This document shows, in pieces, positions 33,877-41,079 of a stretch of DNA of 64,000 bases. Source of the stretch: Ruixingdingia sedimenti (lineage in GTDB: Bacteria > Pseudomonadota > Alphaproteobacteria > Rhodobacterales > Rhodobacteraceae). The translations under genes and the position numbers were made by a program. A model generated the notes under the pieces. That model worked only from the letters and a program-made list of their open reading frames with translations. It did no database searches and was not told the origin of the DNA. Location: positions 1 to 64,000 of the forward strand of contig NZ_JAVKPH010000012.1 in NCBI RefSeq assembly GCF_031432425.1. The letters are read 5' to 3'. Each line of letters starts with the position of its first letter. The first letter of the stretch is position 1.

Positions 33877-34758
33877 ATGTTGCAAGACGATCCCCTGCGG
33901 GACCATATCATCGCCCGGTTCGAGGACATGCCGCCCCAGTTGCAGGCCGCCGCGCGCTATATCCTCGAACATCCGCAGGAGGTGGCGCTGGTGTCGATGC
34001 GGGAACTCGCGCGCAATGCGGGCGTGCAGCCGGCGACGATGACGCGGCTGGCCAAGTTCCTCGGCCTGCCCGGCTATGACGACATCCGCGCCCATCACGC
34101 CGAGGCGATCCGCCTGCGCGCCGACGGTTTCGCCGCCCGCGCGATCCGGCAGGACGATGCGGCGGGGGCCGACGGGCTGGCGCGGCAGATGTTGCAGGGG
34201 CTGGCGGCGCAGATCGCGCGGCTGTGCGAACCCGCCGCGCTGGCGCGGATAGAGGCGGTGGCCGACCGGCTGGCAGGCGCGCGGCGGATCTATGTTCTGG
34301 GGCTGCGGTCCTGCCATTCGGTGGCCTGGCATTTCCACTATGTCATGACGCTGTTGGGCGAACGCACGGTGCATCTGGACGGCCCCGCGGGCACGGCGGG
34401 CGATGCGCTGATCCGGGCGCGGGCGGGGGATGTGCTGCTGGTGGTCTCGATCAACCCCTATGCGCTGCACAGCCTGGAACTGGCGGAAATCGCCCGCGAA
34501 AAGGGAATGGTGCTGCTGGCGATCACCGACAGCGAGGTTTCGCCCCTGGTCGGGATCTGCGAACACGCCATCCTCTGTTCGACCGACAGCCAGAGCTTTT
34601 TCCACACCCTCGCGCCGGCGCTCGCGGTGTCCGAGGTGCTGTGCGCGGCGCTGGCCAGCCGCGACCGGGCGGCGGCGCTGGAAGGGCTGCGCGCGGCGGA
34701 CCGGCAATTGCTGGCGCTCAACACCTACGCCAATGCGATCCCGCGCCGCAGGCTCTGA
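33877..34758 (+). CDS. MurR/RpiR-family transcriptional regulator
   Basis: DNA-binding regulator of 293 residues with the family's two parts: an N-terminal helix-turn-helix domain (residues 1-80; VSMRELARNAGVQPATMTRLAKFLGLPGYDDI) and a SIS sugar-phosphate/ligand domain (about 120-260; ARRIYVLGLRSCHSVAWH, AGDVLLVVSINPY). The start at 33877 gives the usual length; the frame is open far upstream but that part is antisense to the aminotransferase. It is divergent from the operon it most likely controls, and an inverted repeat lies between them. Confidence 0.88.
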   Translation: MLQDDPLRDHIIARFEDMPPQLQAAARYILEHPQEVALVSMRELARNAGVQPATMTRLAKFLGLPGYDDIRAHHAEAIRLRADGFAARAIRQDDAAGADGLARQMLQGLAAQIARLCEPAALARIEAVADRLAGARRIYVLGLRSCHSVAWHFHYVMTLLGERTVHLDGPAGTAGDALIRARAGDVLLVVSINPYALHSLELAEIAREKGMVLLAITDSEVSPLVGICEHAILCSTDSQSFFHTLAPALAVSEVLCAALASRDRAAALEGLRAADRQLLALNTYANAIPRRRL

Positions 34759-34764
34759 CCCGCC

Positions 34765-37101
34765 CTACATCCCCGCGGGCAGCCAGAGCGTCTTGGTGTC
34801 GGTCGCCGCTTCCAGAAACGGCCGCACGCCCCCGGCGGCCCAGTCCACGGCCTGCCCGTGGTCCACCCATGTCCGCTTGAGGTTCGCGACCGATTCCCGT
34901 TCGACCAATGCCGACACCTCCGCCCCCGCAAAGGCCCAGACGGCATCGACATCCCTATGGCCGGCCAGCGTCCGCGCCAGTTCCGCCGCATCGCCGGTGA
35001 CGATATTCGCCACACCCCCCGGCACGTCCGAGGTATCGAGCAACTGATAGAAATCCGTCGCCGCCAGGGGGTAAGCGCGCGAAGGCACCAGCACGCAGGC
35101 ATTCCCCACCGCCATCGCAGGCGCCAGCAGCGAGACCAGCCCCAGCAACGGCGCCTCGTCGGGGCAGATCATGCCGATGACGCCCTGCGGTTCGCGCAGG
35201 GCCGCCACCATGCCGCGCAGGGGCACGGGCTTGACCGCGCCTTCCCATTTGTCGGCCCAGGCGGCGCAGGCGAACAGGCGCTGGATGGCGGCCTCCACCT
35301 CTGCCCCGCCGGGCCTGCCGGTCAGGTCTTGCAGGCGGGCGGCGAATTCACCGGCGCGGGCGGACAGGTTTTCGGCGAGGTAGTAGATCACCTGCGCCCG
35401 GTTCCACGCGCTGGCCCGCGCCCATCCCGGTGCGGCGGCGCGCGCGGATTCCACCGCATTGCGGATGTCCTTGCGGGTGCCGAGACCCACATGGCCCAAC
35501 AGCCGCCCCTGCCGCGACCAGACCGCGCGCGACAGGCCGGAATCGGGCCGCGCCTGCTTGCCCCCGATATAAAGCTTTGCCGTCCTGTCGATCCCCTCGA
35601 CCATCGGCGCGGCGGGCGGGGCGACGGGGGCGATGGCGCGCAGGGGGCGGGGCCTTCCGGCCGGGCGCAGCCATGCCCGCAGCCCCTCCCACCCGCCCTC
35701 GCGGCCGAACCCGCTTTCGCGCACCCCGCCGAACCCGGCGGCGGCATCGAACAGGTTCGCCGCATTGACCCAGACGACCCCGGCCCGCAGCCGCCCCGCG
35801 ACCTCGTGGGCCATATTCACATTCTCGGTCCAGACCGAGGCGGCAAGGCCGTAGCGGGTGTTGTTGGCGATCTCCACCGCCTCTGTATGGGTGCGGAAGG
35901 TGGTGGCGGCGAGGACGGGGCCGAACACCTCTTCCTGCATCAGCGGGTCGGCGGGCGACAGGCCCGTGACCAGCATGGGGGCGCAGAAACAGCCCGGGGG
36001 GATGGGGGTATCGGGCCGGAACACCTCGCCCTGCGTGGCGGCGACCATCGCATTGACGCGGGCCAGATGCGCTGGATCGGCCAGCGCCCCGATGTCGATG
36101 CATTTGTCCAGCGGGTCGCCCACGCGCAGGCGCGCCATCCGGCGCTTGAGCCGCGCAAGGAAATCCCCCGCCACCCCTTCCTGCACCAGCAGGCGCGATC
36201 CGGCGCAGCAGACCTGCCCGCCGTTGAACCAGATCCCTTCGACCAGTCCCTCGACGGCGCTGTCGAGATCCGCATCCTCGAACACGATGAACGGCCCCTT
36301 GCCGCCCAGTTCCAGCGTCAGCCCCTTGCCCGTCCCGGCGGTGGCGGTACGGATGGCGCGGCCGGTGGCGGTCGATCCGGTGAAGGCGACCTTGGCGACA
36401 TCGGGGTGGGCGACCAGCGCCGCACCCGTTTCCCCGTCGCCCGTGACCACGTTCAGCACGCCCTTCGGCACCCCCGCCTCGCGCGACAGTTCCGCGAACA
36501 GCAGCGCCGACAGCGGCGTCCATTCGGCGGGCTTCAGCACCACGGCATTCCCCGCCGCCAGCGCGGGCGCCACCTTCCATGCCAGCATCAGCAGCGGAAA
36601 GTTCCACGGCACCACCGCCGCGCAGACGCCCACGGGGGCCATGCCCGGCAGTTCGTCCGCCACCAGTTGCGCCAGCCCGGCGTGATAGCCGAAATGCCGC
36701 GCCACCAGCGGAATATCCGCATCGCGGGCCTCGCGGATCGGCTTGCCGGTATCCAGCACCTCCATCACCGCGAACAGCCGCGCATGTTTCTGCACCAGCC
36801 GCCCGAGGGCATAAAGCACCCGCGCCCGTTCATGCCCCGGGGTGCGGCCCCATTTCGCCTGCGCCCGCCGCGCCGCCGCCACCGCCGCCGCCACATCCGC
36901 CGCGGCCCCCTGCGTCACCTCGGCCAGCAGGCCGCCGGTGGCCGGGTTGCGGGTGACGAAGGTATCCCCCGCCGCCGTGAACCGCCCGTCGATCCAGTGC
37001 CCGAACCGCCCGCCATGCGCGGCGATCCAGTCCAGCGCCGGGGCGGCGGATTCGGGCGCGGGGCCGTAGGAAAGGCTATCGAAAATGTCCTTGACGCTCA
37101 T
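34765..37101 (-). CDS. ALDH16-type double-domain aldehyde dehydrogenase
   Basis: A 778-residue protein with one full and one degenerate aldehyde dehydrogenase domain, as in the ALDH16 family. The first domain is complete: general base Glu in TLELGGKGPF and catalytic Cys in NGGQVCCAGSR. The second domain (from about residue 510; LYIGGKQARPDSGLSRAV) keeps VIGMICPDEAPLLGLVSLLAP but has neither the ELGG nor the GQxC motif and is probably structural. The start at 37101 lies 4 bases after the deoC stop. In deoxyribose catabolism it would oxidise acetaldehyde made by DeoC to acetate. It is convergent with the RpiR gene with only 6 bases between stops. Confidence 0.9.
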   Translation of the reverse strand: MSVKDIFDSLSYGPAPESAAPALDWIAAHGGRFGHWIDGRFTAAGDTFVTRNPATGGLLAEVTQGAAADVAAAVAAARRAQAKWGRTPGHERARVLYALGRLVQKHARLFAVMEVLDTGKPIREARDADIPLVARHFGYHAGLAQLVADELPGMAPVGVCAAVVPWNFPLLMLAWKVAPALAAGNAVVLKPAEWTPLSALLFAELSREAGVPKGVLNVVTGDGETGAALVAHPDVAKVAFTGSTATGRAIRTATAGTGKGLTLELGGKGPFIVFEDADLDSAVEGLVEGIWFNGGQVCCAGSRLLVQEGVAGDFLARLKRRMARLRVGDPLDKCIDIGALADPAHLARVNAMVAATQGEVFRPDTPIPPGCFCAPMLVTGLSPADPLMQEEVFGPVLAATTFRTHTEAVEIANNTRYGLAASVWTENVNMAHEVAGRLRAGVVWVNAANLFDAAAGFGGVRESGFGREGGWEGLRAWLRPAGRPRPLRAIAPVAPPAAPMVEGIDRTAKLYIGGKQARPDSGLSRAVWSRQGRLLGHVGLGTRKDIRNAVESARAAAPGWARASAWNRAQVIYYLAENLSARAGEFAARLQDLTGRPGGAEVEAAIQRLFACAAWADKWEGAVKPVPLRGMVAALREPQGVIGMICPDEAPLLGLVSLLAPAMAVGNACVLVPSRAYPLAATDFYQLLDTSDVPGGVANIVTGDAAELARTLAGHRDVDAVWAFAGAEVSALVERESVANLKRTWVDHGQAVDWAAGGVRPFLEAATDTKTLWLPAGM

Positions 37102-37105
37102 GTCC

Positions 37106-38065
37106 CTAGCCCATCGGATGGCGGTTGGCGGCGGAATAGCGGCCGGTGACATGGTGGTCCAGCTGCCGTTCTATATCCCCCAGAAGGCTGGAGGCGCCGA
37201 AGCGGAACAGGTCGGGCTGGCACCACTCCCGCCCCAGTTCCTCGCGCATCAGCGCCAGATAGACCAGCGCGTCCTTGGCCTTCGATATGCCCCCGGCGGG
37301 CTTGAACCCGACGCGGAACCCGGTGCGGTCGTGGTAATCGCGGATCGCGCGGGCCATCACCAGCGCCACCGGCAGGGTGGCATTCACCGCCTCTTTCCCC
37401 GTCGAGGTCTTGATGAAATCCGCCCCCGCCATCATGCACACGAGGCTGGCGCGCGCAACATTGGTGAGGGAACCCAGTTCGCCCGTCGCAAGGATCGCCT
37501 TCACATGCGCCGCCCCGCCGGCCGCGCGCATCTGCGCCATTTCATCGTAAAGCGCCTGCCAGTCGCCGGTCAGCACATGGCGGCGGGAAATCACGATGTC
37601 GATTTCCTGTGCGCCCGCCGCGACGCTTTCCCCGATTTCCGCCAGCCGCAGGGCAAAGGGCGACAGCCCGGCGGGAAAGCCGGTGGACACGGCGGCGACC
37701 GGGATGCCGGATCCCGCCAGCGCCGCCACCGCGGGGGCCACCATCCCGTGGTAGACGCAGACCGCGCCGACATGCAGGCCGGTCATTCCCAACGCCTCCA
37801 GCAGGTCGGGGCGCACCGGCTGGCGCGCCTTGGCGCAGAGGCGCCGCACCCGGCCCGGGGTATCGTCGCCGGCCAGCGTCGTCAGGTCGATCAGGCTGAC
37901 GGCCTTGCACAGCCATGCCGCCTGCCAGTCCTTCTTGACCGTGCGCCGCCCCGGCAGCGCCGCCACCCGCCGGTCCACCGCAGGCGCATTCGCCTTGGCG
38001 CGCATCACCCAGTCCAGATCCAGCGCCATGCCGGGATTGCGTGGAAATGCGAAAAGGGGCGGCAT
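37106..38065 (-). CDS. deoC: deoxyribose-phosphate aldolase
   Basis: Class I aldolase that splits 2-deoxyribose-5-phosphate into glyceraldehyde-3-phosphate and acetaldehyde, 319 residues. The Schiff-base Lys219 is in ADFIKTSTGKEAVN, the second Lys in FRVGFKPAGGIS, and the Asp in AQEIDIVISR. The length matches the longer DeoC form with a roughly 50-residue N-terminal extension. The start at 38065 lies 8 bases beyond the mrpG stop; a second ATG at 38029 has no ribosome site. It directly continues the Mrp operon. Confidence 0.92.
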   Translation of the reverse strand: MPPLFAFPRNPGMALDLDWVMRAKANAPAVDRRVAALPGRRTVKKDWQAAWLCKAVSLIDLTTLAGDDTPGRVRRLCAKARQPVRPDLLEALGMTGLHVGAVCVYHGMVAPAVAALAGSGIPVAAVSTGFPAGLSPFALRLAEIGESVAAGAQEIDIVISRRHVLTGDWQALYDEMAQMRAAGGAAHVKAILATGELGSLTNVARASLVCMMAGADFIKTSTGKEAVNATLPVALVMARAIRDYHDRTGFRVGFKPAGGISKAKDALVYLALMREELGREWCQPDLFRFGASSLLGDIERQLDHHVTGRYSAANRHPMG

Positions 38066-38073
38066 CGGCGCGC

Positions 38074-38442
38074 TCAGTCGCGCGCCTCGGCCTTGCCGTC
38101 CAGCACCGCCCATTCCGCCCCCGTGCCGGTGGGCGGCAGGTCGGCGGGCGGCACGGCCCGGTGGATCTGCGCCTTGGCGATGAACAGCGCCGATACCGGC
38201 GCGGTCAGGAACAGGAACAGCGTGATGAGGAATTCATGCCACGACAGCCCGCCCCCGAGGAAAGCGAAATAGACCATCGAGGCGATCAGCACCCCGCCCA
38301 CGCCCAGGGTGGTCGCCTTGGTCGGCGCGTGCAGGCGGGTCATCGTGTCGGGCAGTTTCAACAGCCCGAAGGACCCCACCAGCCCGAAGAACCCGGCCCC
38401 CACCAGCAACAGCGACACCACCACTTCCGCGATCAGTTCCAT
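38074..38442 (-). CDS. mrpG: Mrp cation/proton antiporter subunit G
   Basis: Small membrane subunit (122 residues) of the Mrp/Pha multi-subunit Na+(K+)/H+ antiporter. Three hydrophobic segments and the MrpG pattern GSFGLLKLPDTMTRLHAPTKATTLG are present. Last of six mrp genes; it is 10 bases beyond mrpF. The start at 38442 has GGGGCCGGGA upstream. Confidence 0.93.
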   Translation of the reverse strand: MELIAEVVVSLLLVGAGFFGLVGSFGLLKLPDTMTRLHAPTKATTLGVGGVLIASMVYFAFLGGGLSWHEFLITLFLFLTAPVSALFIAKAQIHRAVPPADLPPTGTGAEWAVLDGKAEARD

Positions 38443-38452
38443 TCCCGGCCCC

Positions 38453-38722
38453 TCACTCGATGATGTCGCCGCGCAGCATGAACTTGGCATAGGCGATGGT
38501 GGACACGAAGCCGGTCATGGCGAACAGCAGCGCGGCCTCGAAATAGATCGTCGTGCCGGCATAGATGCCGTAAAGCACCATCAGCGCGATCACGTTCACC
38601 ACCATCGTGTCCAGCGCCAGCACCCTGTCCGGCACGCCGTCGGACCGCGCGACACGGTAGAGCGTGAACAAAAGCCCGACAGCGAAACAGCCGAAGGCGA
38701 AGGTCAGCGCGGCCTCGATCAT
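38453..38722 (-). CDS. mrpF: Mrp cation/proton antiporter subunit F
   Basis: Small membrane subunit (89 residues) with three hydrophobic segments; GVPDRVLALDTMVVNVIAL is the MrpF hallmark with its conserved Asp. The start overlaps the mrpE stop by ATGA. Confidence 0.93.
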   Translation of the reverse strand: MIEAALTFAFGCFAVGLLFTLYRVARSDGVPDRVLALDTMVVNVIALMVLYGIYAGTTIYFEAALLFAMTGFVSTIAYAKFMLRGDIIE

Positions 38723-39210
38723 TCGAACATCTCCTTCAGTCGGCTTTCATAACGGGCCTTGATGTCGGCCACCACGGCATCGGGGTCGGGCGCATGCAGG
38801 CAATGCACCAGGATCGCGCGCCCGTCCGCCGACAGATCGGCGCTGACGGTGCCCGGGGTCATGGTGATCGTCCCGGCCAGAAGCGAGATCGCCTCGGGCT
38901 TGCGCAGGTCGAGCGGCACCGACACCCAGGCCGGGCGCAGGCTGGCGCGCGGCATGAACAGCACGATCTTCGCCACCGCGATATTGGCCACCACGATGTC
39001 ATAGATCACCAGCAGGATATAGGCGGTGAATTTCACCGGATGGCGCATCGCCGGCCGGTCGGGCCAGTAGGCCGCCGTCAGCAGCGGGATCCCCACGCCG
39101 AGGATCACCGCAAAGACCAGCGATCCCCAGGCGAAGCCGTTGACCAGCAGCAGCCAGGTCAGGATCAGCAGCAGGCTCAGCCAGGGATGGGGGAAAAACC
39201 GGCGCAGCAT
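38719..39210 (-). CDS. mrpE: Mrp cation/proton antiporter subunit E
   Basis: Membrane subunit of 163 residues. Hydrophobic N-terminal part, YILLVIYDIVVANIAVAKIVL, and the soluble C-terminal pattern SLLAGTITMTPGTVSADLSADG are characteristic of MrpE. The start at 39210 (MLRRFFPHPWLSLLL) comes 4 bases after the mrpD stop. Confidence 0.92.
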   Translation of the reverse strand: MLRRFFPHPWLSLLLILTWLLLVNGFAWGSLVFAVILGVGIPLLTAAYWPDRPAMRHPVKFTAYILLVIYDIVVANIAVAKIVLFMPRASLRPAWVSVPLDLRKPEAISLLAGTITMTPGTVSADLSADGRAILVHCLHAPDPDAVVADIKARYESRLKEMFE

Positions 39211-39214
39211 CGGA

Positions 39215-40741
39215 TCACTCCTCTTCCTGCGGCAGGGCATGGGCGTCGATCCAGGGCCGCGGGTCGTGCACCTGCGCGGCCGTTTCTTCCATCCAGCCCA
39301 TGATCGGCCCGGCCAGCACCGTCATCGCCACCAGCCCCGCCAGCAACAGCCCCACCGCGACGAAGGGCAGCGCGCGGGCGGGCGGCGGGATGTCGTGGGG
39401 AACGGGTTCGGGCGGGCTTTCATACGCTTTCCAGAACAGCAGGCTGCCGGCCCGCGCCAGCCCCGCCACCGCGATCAGCGAGGTGATCAGGATCGCCGAC
39501 CACGCCAGCACATAGGGCCCGGTGTTGCGCAGCGCGTCGAGGATCAGCAGCTTGCCCACGAAACCCGACAGCGGCGGCAGCCCGGCGATGGCGATGGCAC
39601 CGGCAAAGAACAGCGCCGCGATCAGCCCGTTCTGCGGGATCGGCGGGCGCGGCGCGGCCAGCGTGTCGGTCCCGCGCCGTTCCAGCACCATGTCGGCGAT
39701 CAGGAACAGCGCCGCCGTGGCCAGCGTCGAATGCACCAGATAGTAAAGCACCGCCGCCGTGGTCTGCGGCGAAAACGGCGCCATGCCCAGGAACAGCGTG
39801 CCCATGGACCCGATGGCGGCGAAGGCCACCAGCCGCGCCAGCCCCTTCGCCCCGAGGATACCCACCATCCCCACCACCAGCGTCAGGAGCGCGGCGGGAT
39901 AGAGGATTTCGGCATAGAACGTGCCGGTCGCGGGCACGTCGGGGCCGAACATCAGCGTGAAAAACCGCAGGATCGCATAGGCGCCCACCTTGGTCATCAC
40001 CGCGAACAGCGCCGCCACCGGCCCCGGGGCCAGCGCATAGGTGTTGGGCAGCCAGAACTGCATCGGCACCAGCGCGCCCTTGACCGCGAACACGATCAGG
40101 AACAGCACCCCCGCCACCCGGATCAGCGCCGCGTCGCCCTCCGGCAGGGCGGCGATCTTGACCGACAGATCGGCCATGTTCAGCGTGCCGGTGACGGAAT
40201 AGACGGTCGCCAGCGCGAACAGGAACAGCGTGGACCCGGCAAGGTTGTAGGCGATGTACTGCACCCCCGCGCGCAGCCGCGCACCGCCCCCGGCATGGAT
40301 CATCAACCCGTAAGACGCGATCAGCAGCACCTCGAAGAACACGAACAGGTTGAAGGCATCCCCCGTCAGGAAGGCCCCGCAGATCCCCATCAGCTGAAAC
40401 TGGAACAGCGCATGGAAATGCCGCCCCCGCGCATCCCAGCCCGTGCCGATGACATAAAGCAGCACCGCCACCGCCAGCATCGCCGTCAGCAGCACCAGAA
40501 GCGCCGACAGCCGGTCGAGCACCAGCACGATCCCGAAGGGCGCGGGCCAGTTGCCCAGCAGATAGACCTCTGGCCCCGCGCTGGACGCGGCGGCGAGCAG
40601 CGCGACAGAGATCGCCAGCAACGCCAGCGTCCCGGCCAGCGAGAACACCCGCTGCAACGTCAGGTCGTTGCGCATCAGCAGAACGATCAACGGGCCCAGA
40701 ACCGCCGGCAGGACGACGGGGGCAATGATCCAGTGACTCAC
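39215..40741 (-). CDS. mrpD: Mrp cation/proton antiporter subunit D
   Basis: Large membrane subunit of 508 residues related to NuoM/NuoN, with about 14 hydrophobic helices. The proton-path Lys and Glu are in FFEVLLIASYGL and FAVKGALVPMQFWLPNTYALAP. It starts with GTG at 40741, overlapping the mrpC stop (GTGA). Confidence 0.92.
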   Translation of the reverse strand: MSHWIIAPVVLPAVLGPLIVLLMRNDLTLQRVFSLAGTLALLAISVALLAAASSAGPEVYLLGNWPAPFGIVLVLDRLSALLVLLTAMLAVAVLLYVIGTGWDARGRHFHALFQFQLMGICGAFLTGDAFNLFVFFEVLLIASYGLMIHAGGGARLRAGVQYIAYNLAGSTLFLFALATVYSVTGTLNMADLSVKIAALPEGDAALIRVAGVLFLIVFAVKGALVPMQFWLPNTYALAPGPVAALFAVMTKVGAYAILRFFTLMFGPDVPATGTFYAEILYPAALLTLVVGMVGILGAKGLARLVAFAAIGSMGTLFLGMAPFSPQTTAAVLYYLVHSTLATAALFLIADMVLERRGTDTLAAPRPPIPQNGLIAALFFAGAIAIAGLPPLSGFVGKLLILDALRNTGPYVLAWSAILITSLIAVAGLARAGSLLFWKAYESPPEPVPHDIPPPARALPFVAVGLLLAGLVAMTVLAGPIMGWMEETAAQVHDPRPWIDAHALPQEEE

Positions 40742-41079
40742 TGCTCGTCCTCCTGCGGTCCGGTCATGTCGATGCGGTCATGCCCCGTTTCCAGGAACGC
40801 GCCGAGCGCCATCATCACCATCACCGCCGTCATCCCGAAGGAAATCACGATCGAGGTCAGCACCAGCGCCTGGGGCAGCGGGTCGACATAGGCCGCGCCG
40901 TCGGGCGACAGGATCGGCGGCATGTCGATCGACAGCCGGCCCGAGGCGAAGATGAACAGGTTCACCGCATAGGTCAGCAGCGACATTCCCAGCACCATCG
41001 GAAAGGCGCGCAGCCGCAGCACCAGATAGATGCCCGTCATCGTGATCACCCCGATCGCGCTTGCGACAAGGATCTCCAT
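40738..41079 (-). CDS. mrpC: Mrp cation/proton antiporter subunit C
   Basis: NuoK-like membrane subunit of 113 residues with three hydrophobic segments; GMSLLTYAVNLFIFASG and DPLPQALVLTSIVISFGMTA are typical. The start overlaps the mrpA-B stop (TGATG). Confidence 0.94.
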   Translation of the reverse strand: MEILVASAIGVITMTGIYLVLRLRAFPMVLGMSLLTYAVNLFIFASGRLSIDMPPILSPDGAAYVDPLPQALVLTSIVISFGMTAVMVMMALGAFLETGHDRIDMTGPQEDEQ

